A stretch of 64,000 nucleotides of DNA, taken from NCBI RefSeq assembly GCF_000172175.1, contig NZ_ABJL02000007.1:62001-126000 (forward strand), given 5' to 3'. The position numbers were made by a program, and so were the translations under genes. The notes under the pieces are model-generated. The model saw only the letters and a list, made by a program, of their open reading frames with translations, did not search any database and was not told the origin of the DNA. The DNA is from Bacteroides intestinalis DSM 17393. GTDB taxonomy: Bacteria > Bacteroidota > Bacteroidia > Bacteroidales > Bacteroidaceae. This document shows positions 8,156 through 17,553 of this stretch, in pieces; the stretch's first letter is position 1, and the number at the start of each line of letters is the position of its first letter.

Positions 8156-10027
8156 ATGGAAGAAATCAACGGACTGATGCCCGAAGGCAATGTAGAATAT
8201 ACGGAAGACAACATTCGTCATCTTGACGATATGGAGCACATCCGTGTCCGTTCGGGTATGTATATCGGTCGTTTGGGCGACGGTACGCAAAACGACGACG
8301 GTATTTATGTATTGCTAAAAGAGGTAATGGACAACAGCATCGATGAATTCAAAATGGGTGCGGGTAAACGGATCGAGATAAGCATTGAGGAGAATCTCCG
8401 TGTCAGCGTACGCGACTACGGTCGGGGTATTCCGCAAGGAAAGCTGATCGAGGCAGTAAGCAAACTCAACACCGGTGGTAAGTACGACAGCAAGGCTTTT
8501 AAAAAGAGCGTCGGACTGAACGGTGTAGGCATCAAGGCCGTAAATGCACTTAGCAACCGTTTTGAGGTACGCAGTTATCGTGAAGGCAAAGTCCGTATCG
8601 CCATTTTCGAAAAAGGTATTCTTCAGAGCGATGTCACGGAAAACAGCGATGAAGAGAGCGGAACTTACATTTTCTTCGAACCGGATAGTACATTATTCCT
8701 GAACTATTCTTTCCAAGCTAACTTTGTGGAAATGTTATTGCGTAATTATACGTACCTGAATACAGGCCTTTCCATAATTTACAACGGCCAGCGCATCATT
8801 TCACGCCACGGTCTGGAAGATTTGCTGAACGACAACATGACCGCACAGGGGTTATACAACATCATCCACCTGAAAGGGGAAGACATTGAAATAGCCTTCA
8901 CACATACCAACCAATACGGAGAAGAATATTACTCCTTCGTCAACGGACAGCATACGACGCAAGGCGGTACACACCAAAGTGCACTCAAAGAACATATTGC
9001 CCGCACCATCAAGGAATTTTATAACAAAAACCAGGAGTACGCCGATATCCGTAACGGTATCGTTGCCGCCATTGCCATTAACGTGGAAGAACCCCAGTTC
9101 GAGGGACAGACAAAAACCAAACTCGGTTCGCCTTCCATGTCTCCGGGTGGTGTAAGCGTAAATAAATATGTAGGAGACTTTATCAAGACGGAAGTGGATA
9201 ATTACCTCCACAAAAACCCATTGGTTGCAGAAGTCATGTTGCAAAAGATACAGGACTCTGAAAAGGAACGCAAAGCGATTGCCGGTGTTACCAAACTGGC
9301 TCGTGAACGTGCCAAGAAGGCCAACCTGCACAACCGTAAATTGCGCGATTGCCGCTACCACCTCAACGACGGCAAGGGAAAAGACCAAGAGACCGAATCT
9401 TGCATATTCATTACTGAGGGAGATTCTGCAAGTGGTTCTATCACGAAAAGCCGTGACGTAAACACACAAGCAGTATTTAGCTTGCGTGGTAAGCCATTGA
9501 ACTCTTACGGGCTGACTAAAAAGGTGGTATATGAAAACGAAGAATTCAACCTGCTGCAGGCTGCCTTGAATATAGAAGACGGTATCGAGGGATTACGTTA
9601 CAACAAGGTGATTGCTGCTACCGATGCCGATGTGGATGGTATGCATATCCGCCTGCTACTTATAACCTTCTTCCTGCAATTCTTCCCTGACTTGATAAAG
9701 AAAGGGCATGTATACATCCTGCAGACTCCGTTGTTCCGTGTACGTAATAAGAAGAAAACCCTTTACTGTTATACGGAAGAAGAACGTCAGAAAGCAATTG
9801 CAGAACTGGGACCGAATCCTGAAATCACCCGATTTAAAGGTTTGGGAGAAATCTCACCCGATGAATTCAGGCATTTTATCGGTAAGGATATGCGTCTGGA
9901 GCAGGTAAGCCTGCGCAAGACGGACCTGGTAAAGGAATTATTAGAGTTCTATATGGGTAAAAATACCATGGAACGACAAAACTTTATTATTAATAATCTG
10001 GTTATAGAAGAAGATTTGGCATCATGA
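8156..10027 (+). CDS. parE: DNA topoisomerase IV subunit B (ParE-type)
   Basis: The 623-residue ATPase subunit of a type IIA topoisomerase, which decatenates daughter chromosomes with ParC using ATP. The GHKL ATPase domain shows [10 protein letters not shown] (about residues 57-66, with the Mg-binding Asn), DYGRGIP and [14 protein letters not shown] (about 120-133). The transducer domain follows. The TOPRIM domain has TEGDSASGS near 421 and [13 protein letters not shown] near 487. The length and lack of a long C-terminal insert fit ParE-type subunits of Bacteroidota better than full-length GyrB, but a gyrase B assignment cannot be wholly excluded without the partner subunit. parC is not in this window. 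The last codons overlap coaD by 4 bases (ATGA), so the two are translationally coupled. Confidence 0.88.
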   Translation: MEEINGLMPEGNVEYTEDNIRHLDDMEHIRVRSGMYIGRLGDGTQNDDGIYVLLKEVMDNSIDEFKMGAGKRIEISIEENLRVSVRDYGRGIPQGKLIEAVSKLNTGGKYDSKAFKKSVGLNGVGIKAVNALSNRFEVRSYREGKVRIAIFEKGILQSDVTENSDEESGTYIFFEPDSTLFLNYSFQANFVEMLLRNYTYLNTGLSIIYNGQRIISRHGLEDLLNDNMTAQGLYNIIHLKGEDIEIAFTHTNQYGEEYYSFVNGQHTTQGGTHQSALKEHIARTIKEFYNKNQEYADIRNGIVAAIAINVEEPQFEGQTKTKLGSPSMSPGGVSVNKYVGDFIKTEVDNYLHKNPLVAEVMLQKIQDSEKERKAIAGVTKLARERAKKANLHNRKLRDCRYHLNDGKGKDQETESCIFITEGDSASGSITKSRDVNTQAVFSLRGKPLNSYGLTKKVVYENEEFNLLQAALNIEDGIEGLRYNKVIAATDADVDGMHIRLLLITFFLQFFPDLIKKGHVYILQTPLFRVRNKKKTLYCYTEEERQKAIAELGPNPEITRFKGLGEISPDEFRHFIGKDMRLEQVSLRKTDLVKELLEFYMGKNTMERQNFIINNLVIEEDLAS

Positions 10028-10476
10028 GAAGAGCAATCTTTCCGGGAACATTCGACCCTTTCACTATCGGACATTTCTCGATAGTGACCCGCGCACTGAC
10101 TTTTATGGATGAAGTCATCATTGGGATCGGTATTAATGAAAATAAGAATACCTATTTCCCTATCGAGAAACGCGTGGCAATGATACAGAACTTCTACCGG
10201 AACGACCCCCGCATCAAAGTATACTCTTATGATTGCCTGACGATTGATTTTGCACAACAGGTAGATGCACAGTTCATCATCCGCGGCATCCGCACCGTGA
10301 AAGACTTTGAATACGAAGAAACCATTGCAGATATCAACCGCAAACTGGCAGGTATTGAAACAATCCTGCTCTTTACCGAACCCGAACTGACATGCATCAG
10401 TTCCACAACTGTCCGCGAACTGCTACAATTCGGCAAGGACATCAGCCAGTTTATTCCCGAAGGAATGGAGATTTAG
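10024..10476 (+). CDS. coaD: Phosphopantetheine adenylyltransferase
   Basis: A 150-residue cytoplasmic enzyme that transfers AMP from ATP to 4'-phosphopantetheine to make dephospho-CoA, the penultimate step of coenzyme A synthesis. The nucleotidyltransferase signature [12 protein letters not shown] (residues 5-16) contains the TxGH ATP-binding motif, and [10 protein letters not shown] near the C-terminus is the second conserved signature (ISSTxVR). Length is typical of CoaD. The start overlaps the parE stop in an ATGA junction. The stop codon lies inside a short AGTGATT-type repeat that separates it from the S41 protease gene. Confidence 0.95.
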   Translation: MRRAIFPGTFDPFTIGHFSIVTRALTFMDEVIIGIGINENKNTYFPIEKRVAMIQNFYRNDPRIKVYSYDCLTIDFAQQVDAQFIIRGIRTVKDFEYEETIADINRKLAGIETILLFTEPELTCISSTTVRELLQFGKDISQFIPEGMEI

Positions 10477-10500
10477 TGATTAGTGAATTTAATGATTAGT
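10475..10500 (+). repeat. AGTGATT-type heptamer repeat
   Basis: AGTGATT at 10475 and AGTGAAT at 10482 are followed by AATGATTAGT at 10491-10500. The same heptamer vocabulary is found at 46996-47030, and a single GTGATTAGT near 50908. It covers the coaD stop codon and most of the spacer to the next gene. Confidence 0.6.
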
Positions 10501-10510
10501 AAAAAGAATA

Positions 10511-12139
10511 ATGAAGAAACTCCTTATCTTTATAATATGTATATGTGGTGGCATGGCTTCCATGCAGGCACAAAATACGGGTAATGCGGCAGCAATCCGC
10601 AAGTTACAAATGGCAGAATTTGCTATAGCCAACCTGTATGTAGACTCGGTAGACGAAAACAAACTGGTGGAAGAAGCTATTATCCGCATGTTGGCACAGC
10701 TTGACCCGCACTCCACATACAACAATGCCGAGGAAGTGAAGAAAATGAACGAGCCTCTGCAAGGTAATTTCGAAGGTATTGGTGTTCAGTTTCAGATGAT
10801 AGAAGATACTTTACTGATCATACAGCCCGTGAGCAACGGACCGTCCGAAAAAGTAGGTATACTGGCAGGAGACCGTATTGTAGCTGTAAATGACAGTGCC
10901 ATTGCAGGTGTTAAAATGTCCACAGAAGACATCATGACGCGCTTACGCGGCCCCAAAGATTCGGAAGTTAAACTGACCATCGTCCGCCGCGGAGTAGATG
11001 ATCCTCTATATTTCACTGTAAAACGGGATAAAATTCCTATTCTCAGTCTGGATGCTTCTTACATGATACAACCCAAGATAGGCTATATCCGCATCAACCG
11101 TTTCGGCGCCACTACCGCCGAGGAGTTTACGGCAGCTCTTAAAGAATTACAGAAACAGGGAATGAAAGACTTAATACTCGACCTGCAAGGTAATGGAGGC
11201 GGATACCTGAACGCAGCCATCGATCTTGCCAATGAGTTCTTGCAACAGAAAGAATTGATTGTATATACCGAAGGAAGAGCCGCCCAGCGTAGTAATTTCT
11301 ACGCCAAAGGCACGGGTAACTTCAAAAACGGCCGTCTCGTTGTATTGGTGGATGAATACTCTGCCTCTGCCAGTGAAATCGTTACCGGTGCCATACAGGA
11401 CTGGGACAGAGGAGTTGTTGTAGGCCGTCGTACATTCGGTAAAGGCTTGGTACAGCGCCCCATCGACCTGCCCGACGGTTCCATGATACGCCTGACTATC
11501 GCCCGTTACTATACCCCTTCCGGACGTTGCATTCAAAAACCGTATGACCATACAGCTAATCTGGACAATCCCAGACTTCAAGGTGAGGATACCCAGGAGA
11601 AATACAATATGGATCTGATAGAGCGCTTCAACCGTGGAGAGATGATGCATGCTGACAGCATCCATTTCCCCGATTCACTGAAGAATTCTACAAAGAAACT
11701 GAAACGTACCGTTTATGGTGGCGGTGGTATCATGCCCGACTATTTCGTACCTATTGACACCACTCAATACACCGATTATCACCGGAATTTGGTTGCCAAA
11801 GGCGTTGTTATCAAAGCAACCACGAAATACATCGAAAGCCACCGGAAAGAATTACAGGAACAGTACAAGAAGTTCGATAGCTTCAACAATAAGTTTGAGA
11901 TAGACGAGCAGATGCTTGCAGACATACGCGCTGCTGCCGATAAAGAGAAGATCGAGTTTAATGAAGAACAATACAATAAATCGCTTCCGCTGATAAAAAC
12001 ACAGTTGAAGGCCCTGATTGCCCGTGACCTCTGGGATATGAACGAATATTTCCAGGTGATAAACACCACGAACAACAGTGTGCAACAGGCACTAAAAGTA
12101 CTGAACGAAAAGATTTACGAGAAGAAACTACCGCTTTAA
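10511..12139 (+). CDS. S41 family C-terminal processing peptidase with PDZ domain (CtpA/Prc-like)
   Basis: A 542-residue exported serine protease of the tail-specific type, expected to cut C-termini of envelope proteins. A signal peptide covers residues 1-21. The region at about 25-80 resembles the N-terminal helical part, a PDZ domain spans about 85-170 (GIGVQFQMIEDTLLII, then LAGDRIVAVND), and the S41 core spans about 190-365. The Ser nucleophile segment EYSASASEIV lies near 280-289 and the catalytic Lys motif FGKGLVQ near 309-315, giving the Ser/Lys dyad. The C-terminal 170 residues are helical and charged. It is co-oriented with parE-coaD, 34 bases after coaD. Its stop overlaps the stop of the convergent PAP2 gene by 4 bases. 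Confidence 0.93.
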   Translation: MKKLLIFIICICGGMASMQAQNTGNAAAIRKLQMAEFAIANLYVDSVDENKLVEEAIIRMLAQLDPHSTYNNAEEVKKMNEPLQGNFEGIGVQFQMIEDTLLIIQPVSNGPSEKVGILAGDRIVAVNDSAIAGVKMSTEDIMTRLRGPKDSEVKLTIVRRGVDDPLYFTVKRDKIPILSLDASYMIQPKIGYIRINRFGATTAEEFTAALKELQKQGMKDLILDLQGNGGGYLNAAIDLANEFLQQKELIVYTEGRAAQRSNFYAKGTGNFKNGRLVVLVDEYSASASEIVTGAIQDWDRGVVVGRRTFGKGLVQRPIDLPDGSMIRLTIARYYTPSGRCIQKPYDHTANLDNPRLQGEDTQEKYNMDLIERFNRGEMMHADSIHFPDSLKNSTKKLKRTVYGGGGIMPDYFVPIDTTQYTDYHRNLVAKGVVIKATTKYIESHRKELQEQYKKFDSFNNKFEIDEQMLADIRAAADKEKIEFNEEQYNKSLPLIKTQLKALIARDLWDMNEYFQVINTTNNSVQQALKVLNEKIYEKKLPL

Positions 12140-12738
12140 TTACCGAATAACCACTTATTTAACCAGCGGTTCACATAGATATTTACTACCGCACATCCCG
12201 CTCCGATGACTGCACCTGCCAGTACATCGGACGGGTAGTGCACACCCTCATTCATACGGGACATCCCGACAGAACAAGCCCATAAAGCCGAAGGACCTAT
12301 CACATACCATTTCGGATACTTCACGCAAAGCGAAGTTGCCAATGCAAAGGCTGTTGCCGTATGTCCGGATGGGAAAGAAGGACTGGTCTCATGACTATAA
12401 GCATGAACCCGGTCGGGATAACGGTCGAACGGACGTTCACGGTCTATAAGATATTTCAAGCCATAGGTCACCACAAAAGCACCGGCAACACTGGTACCTA
12501 CATACACAGCATCCTTTAATAATTCACGGTCTTTTTTCACCCATGCAGCCAGTACCATCGCCACAGGAACTCCAACGGCAATATAAGGTTCAGTACGAGA
12601 AATTATTTTATTATAATTGCGAATAAACTTACCATCCCAACTGTTTATTTTATGCAAGGTATTGATGTCCCAATTTTGTGCAGAAATACTGAGTACAACT
12701 AATGATGCAAAAAATACAAAAAAAATAGTTCTCTTCAT
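12136..12738 (-). CDS. PAP2-family membrane phosphatase
   Basis: A 200-residue membrane phosphatase of the phosphatidic acid phosphatase type 2 superfamily, acting on lipid phosphates at the periplasmic face (possibly undecaprenyl pyrophosphate or phosphatidylglycerol phosphate; substrate not deducible). All three motifs are present: KYLIDRERPFDR (KxxxxxxRP), PSFPSGHTA (PSGH) and RMNEGVHYPSDVLAG (SRxxxxxHxxxD with R, H and D conserved). The start at 12738 (MKRTIFFVFF, a signal peptide or first helix) is preferred over the longer frame from 12792, because a -7 promoter box lies between them. It is convergent with the S41 gene, overlapping by 4 bases. Confidence 0.88.
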   Translation of the reverse strand: MKRTIFFVFFASLVVLSISAQNWDINTLHKINSWDGKFIRNYNKIISRTEPYIAVGVPVAMVLAAWVKKDRELLKDAVYVGTSVAGAFVVTYGLKYLIDRERPFDRYPDRVHAYSHETSPSFPSGHTATAFALATSLCVKYPKWYVIGPSALWACSVGMSRMNEGVHYPSDVLAGAVIGAGCAVVNIYVNRWLNKWLFGN

Positions 12739-12761
12739 GCAGTCTTTCTTATAGTTTGCAG

Positions 12762-12769
12762 CAAAGATA
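12762..12769 (-). promoter_or_regulatory. -7 box deciding the start of the PAP2 gene
   Basis: The minus strand reads TATCTTTG, matching TAnnTTTG, 24 bases upstream of the ATG at 12738. The longer in-frame start at 12792 would lie upstream of this box. Confidence 0.55.
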
Positions 12770-12843
12770 GGTGATTTTGTTAGAGTATTCACAAAAAAAT
12801 TCTATCTTTGTTGCCATAATTTTAGTAATTCGTCCTATATTTC

Positions 12844-13761
12844 ATGACAAAAGACACTCTTTGCACACGGCAGGTAGATTGCACTCTATGCCCGAAAATT
12901 TCTGATGGGACATTGGTACTTCGCCAACATCCCCAGGGGCAGCATTTCTCAGCGGAGAAGTGCACCCAGAACTGCATGATCTTTATGTTAAAGGGTGAGT
13001 TGCTGATTAATAGTAACGAATATCCGGGCACTACGCTCCTAAGCAGACAGTGTGTATTACAAGCCATCGGCTCAAAAATGGAGTTATTGGCACTGACTGA
13101 AGTGGAATACATCGCCTATTGGTTCACGGAACTCCCGCTTTTATGCGAAGACCGCTATAAAGAGATCCTGGAACGTTCCGAAGCTCCACTGATTTACACA
13201 CCGTTGCTGGCCAACGCAAAACTGGAACGACTGCTAAATGATATCGCCGACTATTTTAAAGAACAACCTTCCGCTTGCGGGAAATATCTCGATATCAAGC
13301 GTCAGGAACTGGTTTACATTCTAACCTGTTATTATCCACTACGCCAGATAAGTACTTTTTTCTATCCTATCAGTACTTATACAGAAAGTTTCCATTATTT
13401 CATTATGCAAAACTACGATAAAGTGAAGAATGTGGAAGAATTTGCCCATTTAGGAGGATATACCACCACTACCTTTCGTCGTTTGTTTAAAAATATGTAT
13501 AATGTTCCGGTGTACGAATGGATACTGGACAAGAAGCGTGAAGGTATTCTGAATGATCTGCAATTCACCAAGCAACGTATCTCTGTAATTAGCGCACGCT
13601 ATGGTTTTGATTCCCTGTCACACTTCGCACATTTCTGTAAGGACTCCTTTGGGGACACCCCCCGTTCACTACGGAAACGCGCTGCCAGTGGAGAGAAAAT
13701 CACTATTATAAAAGAAAAAAGTGACGACTCAGCAAGGGAACAAGGTGACGAGGAAGGGTAA
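12844..13761 (+). CDS. AraC-family transcriptional regulator with Cys-rich N-terminus
   Basis: A 305-residue regulator. The C-terminal 100 residues are a double helix-turn-helix AraC domain (VEEFAHLGGYTTTTFRRLF, then ISVISARYGFDSLSHFAHFC). The N-terminal 170 residues are a sensor-like domain. It begins with a Cys cluster (C7, C13, C16, then C40 and C44) also seen in the paralogue at 23124-24008, where C7, C13 and C16 align exactly; metal or redox sensing is possible (inference). The last 13 residues (SDDSAREQGDEEG) are encoded by a 31-base inverted repeat that contains the stop codon in its loop, so the natural C-terminus may have been altered by the repeat. It lies just upstream of frdCAB, which has its own promoter; regulation of frd by this protein is not shown. 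Confidence 0.85.
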   Translation: MTKDTLCTRQVDCTLCPKISDGTLVLRQHPQGQHFSAEKCTQNCMIFMLKGELLINSNEYPGTTLLSRQCVLQAIGSKMELLALTEVEYIAYWFTELPLLCEDRYKEILERSEAPLIYTPLLANAKLERLLNDIADYFKEQPSACGKYLDIKRQELVYILTCYYPLRQISTFFYPISTYTESFHYFIMQNYDKVKNVEEFAHLGGYTTTTFRRLFKNMYNVPVYEWILDKKREGILNDLQFTKQRISVISARYGFDSLSHFAHFCKDSFGDTPRSLRKRAASGEKITIIKEKSDDSAREQGDEEG

Positions 13762-13799
13762 CCCTTTTCTCGTCACCTTGTTCCCTTGCTGAGTCGTCA
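13721..13799. repeat. 31-base perfect inverted repeat built from octamers, overlapping a stop codon
   Basis: Left arm 13722-13752, right arm 13769-13799, perfect over 31 bases, with a further near-complementary stretch inside (AAGGGT / ACCCTT). The left arm is made of 8-base units, with GTGACGA at 13721 and again at 13745 (24 bases, three units). The TAA of the AraC-type gene is at 13759-13761 in the loop. It could also end transcription, although no U-run follows. Confidence 0.85.
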
Positions 13800-13843
13800 A
13801 CTTCTGTCTATTCTCCTGATTACGGAATTATTTCTTTAATTCC

Positions 13844-13874
13844 TTGTTTAATCAATGTTTTTCTTCTATTTTTG
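13844..13874 (+). promoter_or_regulatory. Promoter of the fumarate reductase operon
   Basis: TTG at 13844-13846 and TATTTTTG at 13867-13874 are separated by 20 bases, a consensus Bacteroides promoter. It gives a leader of about 65 bases before frdC at 13947. Confidence 0.7.
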
Positions 13875-13946
13875 CGGGAAATTAGAGTAAGACCCTAAGT
13901 AAAAAGCAAATTTTCTAACTATTAAATAATTTAAATTCAATCATTT

Positions 13947-14648
13947 ATGTGGTTAAGTAATTCATCTGTAGGAAGGAAAGTGGTGATGAGCGTTACCGGT
14001 ATCGCCCTTGTCCTGTTTCTGACGTTTCACATGGCGATGAACCTGGTTGCATTAATCTCGGCAGAGGGATACAACATGGTTTGTGAGTTCCTGGGAGCAA
14101 ACTGGTATGCCTTGGTGGCTACGGTAGGTCTGGCTGCCCTTTTCATCATTCACATCATCTACGCTTTCTGGCTGACAATGCAGAACCGCAAAGCGCGCGG
14201 TACAGAGCGTTATGCCGTAGTTGATAAACCCAAAACAGTAGAATGGGCTTCTCAGAACATGCTCGTACTGGGTCTTATTGTAATCGTAGGTCTGGGCCTG
14301 CACCTAGTAAACTTCTGGGCAAAAATGCAGCTTCCCGAGTTGATGCACAACATGGGTATGCAAACCGATGCTGCCACACTGGCATATGCAGCCAATGGTG
14401 TTCATCACATTGAAAACACATTTGGCAATCCGGTATACGTAGTGCTTTACCTCATTTGGCTAGGCGCACTGTGGTTCCACCTGACTCACGGTTTCTGGAG
14501 CTCTATGCAGTCTCTGGGCTGGAACAACAAGGTATGGATTAACCGTTGGAAATGTATCTCCAACATCTACTCTACTATCGTCGTTGTATGTTTCGCCTTG
14601 GTAGTTGTCGTATTCTTCGCAAAATCATTGTGCGGCGGTGCTTGCTAA
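13947..14648 (+). CDS. frdC: Fumarate reductase / succinate dehydrogenase cytochrome b subunit
   Basis: The 233-residue membrane anchor of the quinol:fumarate reductase complex, which carries heme b and passes electrons from menaquinol to the catalytic subunits. Five hydrophobic helices are visible. Candidate heme ligand His residues occur in LTFHMAMNL (about residue 32), IIHIIYAF (about 70), GLHLVNF (about 118) and LTHGFW (about 183). Length and topology fit the single-subunit cytochrome b type found in Bacteroidota and epsilon-proteobacteria. It is the first gene of frdCAB, 36 bases before the flavoprotein gene. In anaerobic Bacteroides the complex normally works as fumarate reductase. Confidence 0.93.
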   Translation: MWLSNSSVGRKVVMSVTGIALVLFLTFHMAMNLVALISAEGYNMVCEFLGANWYALVATVGLAALFIIHIIYAFWLTMQNRKARGTERYAVVDKPKTVEWASQNMLVLGLIVIVGLGLHLVNFWAKMQLPELMHNMGMQTDAATLAYAANGVHHIENTFGNPVYVVLYLIWLGALWFHLTHGFWSSMQSLGWNNKVWINRWKCISNIYSTIVVVCFALVVVVFFAKSLCGGAC

Positions 14649-14684
14649 TTTGTAAATTGTAAACGATTAAAATGTAATAGCATT

Positions 14685-16664
14685 ATGACTAAGATAGATT
14701 CAAAAATTCCGGAAGGACCAGTAGCAGAGAAATGGACCAACTATAAAGCTCACCAGAAATTAGTGAACCCGGCTAACAAGCGTCGCTTGGATATCATCGT
14801 AGTAGGTACAGGTTTAGCAGGTGCTTCTGCTGCCGCTTCACTCGGTGAAATGGGTTTCAGAGTATTCAACTTTTGTATTCAAGACTCTCCCCGACGTGCA
14901 CACTCCATCGCTGCACAGGGTGGTATCAACGCTGCAAAGAATTACCAAAACGACGGTGACTCAGTATACCGTTTGTTCTACGATACAGTAAAGGGCGGTG
15001 ACTACCGTGCCCGCGAAGCTAACGTTTACCGTTTGGCTGAGGTTTCCAATAGCATTATCGACCAGTGTGTGGCACAAGGTGTTCCTTTCGCCCGCGAATA
15101 TGGCGGTCTGCTGGATAACCGTTCTTTCGGTGGTGCTCAGGTATCACGTACGTTCTATGCCCGCGGTCAAACCGGGCAGCAGTTGTTGCTGGGTGCTTAT
15201 TCAGCATTGAGCCGCCAGGTAAACGTAGGTACTGTAAAACTGTATACCCGCTATGAAATGCAGGACGTTGTTCTTATTGACGGACGTGCCCGCGGTATCA
15301 TTGCTAAGAACCTCGTTACCGGTAAACTGGAACGTTTCGCTGCACACGCAGTAGTAATCGCTACCGGTGGTTACGGAAACGCATACTTCCTGTCTACCAA
15401 TGCAATGACTTGTAACTGTACAGCTGCTGTTTCTTGCTACCGTAAGGGTGCTTGGATGGCTAATCCGGCTATGGTACAGATTCACCCCACTTGTATTCCT
15501 GTTCACGGTGACAAACAGTCTAAGTTGACTTTGATGTCAGAGTCGCTGCGTAATGACGGCCGCATCTGGGTTCCGAAGAAAAAAGAAGATGCAGTGAAAC
15601 TTCAGAAGGGTGAAATCAAGGGAAGCGATATTCCGGAAGAAGACCGTGACTATTACTTGGAACGCCGTTATCCGGCATTCGGAAATTTGGTTCCGCGTGA
15701 CGTTGCCAGCCGTGCTGCAAAAGAACGTTGTGATGCAGGTTTCGGTGTGAACAATACAGGCTTGGCAGTATTCCTCGATTTCTCTGAGGCTATCAGCCGT
15801 TTAGGCATCGATATCGTTCTTCAACGTTATGGTAACCTCTTCGATATGTACGAGGAAATCACTGACGTGAATCCGGGCGAACTGGCAAAAGAAATTGCCG
15901 GTGTGAAATATTATAATCCGATGATGATCTATCCGGCTATCCACTATACAATGGGTGGTATCTGGGTTGACTACGAACTGATGACTTCTATCAAGGGTCT
16001 GTTCGCTATCGGTGAATGTAACTTCTCTGACCACGGTGCAAACCGCCTCGGTGCTTCTGCATTGATGCAAGGTCTGGCTGACGGTTACTTCGTATTGCCT
16101 TACACTATTCAGAACTATCTGGCTGACCAGATCACAGTTCCCCGCTTCTCTACCGACCTGCCTGAATTTGCAGCAGCAGAGAAAGCAATTCAGGATAAGA
16201 TCAACTGGATGATGAACATCAAGGGTAAGAAGTCTGTAGACTCTATCCACAAGGAACTAGGTCACGTAATGTGGGAATATGTAGGTATGGGCCGTACAGC
16301 AGAAGGTCTGAAGACCGGTATTGCCAAACTGAAAGAAATCCGCAAGGAATTCGAAAAAGACCTCTTCATTCCAGGAGATAAGGAAGGCATGAATGTAGAG
16401 TTGGATAAGGCTATCCGCTTGTACGACTTCATTATCATGGGTGAATTGGTTGCATACGATGCTCTGAACCGTAACGAAAGCTGCGGTGGTCACTTCCGTG
16501 AAGAATACCAGACTGAGGAAGGCGAAGCAAAACGTGATGATGAAAACTTCTTCTACGTTGCTTGCTGGGAATATCAAGGCTCCGACGAAAAAGCTCCTGA
16601 ACTGCTGAAAGAACCGCTGGTTTACGAAGCAATCAAGGTACAAACTCGTAACTATAAGAGCTAA
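14685..16664 (+). CDS. frdA: Fumarate reductase flavoprotein subunit
   Basis: The 659-residue catalytic subunit that reduces fumarate to succinate on a covalently bound FAD. The Rossmann FAD motif [15 protein letters not shown] lies at about residues 42-56, and [15 protein letters not shown] near 90 includes the His expected to hold the flavin covalently. The active-site region includes HPTCIPVHG and SESLRNDGR (about 267-290), and the capping and C-terminal parts carry [20 protein letters not shown] near 444 and [14 protein letters not shown] near 598. Length fits the Bacteroidota/Wolinella type. It is the middle gene of frdCAB. Bias towards GGT and CGT codons fits a highly expressed gene. 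Confidence 0.95.
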   Translation: MTKIDSKIPEGPVAEKWTNYKAHQKLVNPANKRRLDIIVVGTGLAGASAAASLGEMGFRVFNFCIQDSPRRAHSIAAQGGINAAKNYQNDGDSVYRLFYDTVKGGDYRAREANVYRLAEVSNSIIDQCVAQGVPFAREYGGLLDNRSFGGAQVSRTFYARGQTGQQLLLGAYSALSRQVNVGTVKLYTRYEMQDVVLIDGRARGIIAKNLVTGKLERFAAHAVVIATGGYGNAYFLSTNAMTCNCTAAVSCYRKGAWMANPAMVQIHPTCIPVHGDKQSKLTLMSESLRNDGRIWVPKKKEDAVKLQKGEIKGSDIPEEDRDYYLERRYPAFGNLVPRDVASRAAKERCDAGFGVNNTGLAVFLDFSEAISRLGIDIVLQRYGNLFDMYEEITDVNPGELAKEIAGVKYYNPMMIYPAIHYTMGGIWVDYELMTSIKGLFAIGECNFSDHGANRLGASALMQGLADGYFVLPYTIQNYLADQITVPRFSTDLPEFAAAEKAIQDKINWMMNIKGKKSVDSIHKELGHVMWEYVGMGRTAEGLKTGIAKLKEIRKEFEKDLFIPGDKEGMNVELDKAIRLYDFIIMGELVAYDALNRNESCGGHFREEYQTEEGEAKRDDENFFYVACWEYQGSDEKAPELLKEPLVYEAIKVQTRNYKS

Positions 16665-16697
16665 TCGGGAAGTTGAACATTTAAAGAATTAAAGAAA

Positions 16698-17453
16698 ATG
16701 GATAAAAATATAAGTTTCACACTGAAAGTATGGCGTCAGAAAGGTCCAAAGGCAAAAGGCGCTTTTGAAACATACCAAATGAAAGATATCCCCGGTGACA
16801 CTTCATTCCTTGAAATGCTGGATATCTTGAATGAGCAACTGATTTCTGAAGGTAATGAACCGGTTGTATTCGATCATGACTGCCGCGAAGGTATCTGCGG
16901 TATGTGTTCGCTCTACATCAACGGACATCCCCACGGTCCTGCAACGGGTGCTACTACCTGTCAGATTTACATGCGTCGTTTCAATGATGGCGACACTATC
17001 ACTGTTGAACCTTGGCGTTCTGCCGGTTTCCCGGTTATCAAGGACTTGATGGTAGACCGCACGGCTTATGACAAGATCATGCAAGCAGGTGGTTATGTAA
17101 GTGTGCGTACAGGTTCTCCTCAGGATGCCAACGCTATCCTGATTCCGAAGCAGATTGCTGACGAAGCTATGGATGCTGCTGCTTGTATCGGTTGCGGTGC
17201 TTGCGTAGCTGCATGCAAGAATGGTTCTGCTATGCTGTTCGTTTCCGCAAAAGTTAGCCAGTTGAACTTGCTGCCGCAAGGTAAACCGGAGGCATTGCGC
17301 CGTGCAAAAGCTATGTTGAGCAAGATGGACGAACTCGGATTCGGTAACTGTACCAACACTCGCGCTTGCGAAGCTGAATGTCCGAAGAACATTTCTATCA
17401 GCAACATCGCTCGTTTAAACCGCGATTTTATCATCGCAAAACTGAAAGACTAA
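16698..17453 (+). CDS. frdB: Fumarate reductase iron-sulfur subunit
   Basis: The 251-residue electron-transfer subunit linking cytochrome b to the flavoprotein. The N-terminal ferredoxin-like domain has the [2Fe-2S] ligands in CREGICGMC followed by the distal Cys in GATTC (about residues 60-90). The C-terminal domain has [14 protein letters not shown] (about 160-173) and [14 protein letters not shown] (about 218-231) for the other two clusters. The TNTR segment in place of a fourth simple CxxCxxC pattern is usual for this branch. It closes the frdCAB operon and is followed by a clear terminator. Confidence 0.95.
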   Translation: MDKNISFTLKVWRQKGPKAKGAFETYQMKDIPGDTSFLEMLDILNEQLISEGNEPVVFDHDCREGICGMCSLYINGHPHGPATGATTCQIYMRRFNDGDTITVEPWRSAGFPVIKDLMVDRTAYDKIMQAGGYVSVRTGSPQDANAILIPKQIADEAMDAAACIGCGACVAACKNGSAMLFVSAKVSQLNLLPQGKPEALRRAKAMLSKMDELGFGNCTNTRACEAECPKNISISNIARLNRDFIIAKLKD

Positions 17454-17486
17454 TCAGCCCTTTCTACATTTGATTAATATCACCAG

Positions 17487-17524
17487 AACTCCTCTGCCGG
17501 GAAACCGACAGAGGAGTTTTTATA
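17487..17524 (+). terminator. Intrinsic terminator of frdCAB
   Basis: Inverted repeat AACTCCTCTG (17487-17496) and CAGAGGAGTT (17509-17518), followed directly by a T-run. It lies 34 bases after the frdB stop. Confidence 0.88.
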
Positions 17525-17553
17525 CCATCTTACAATAAATACTTTCAGAGATT

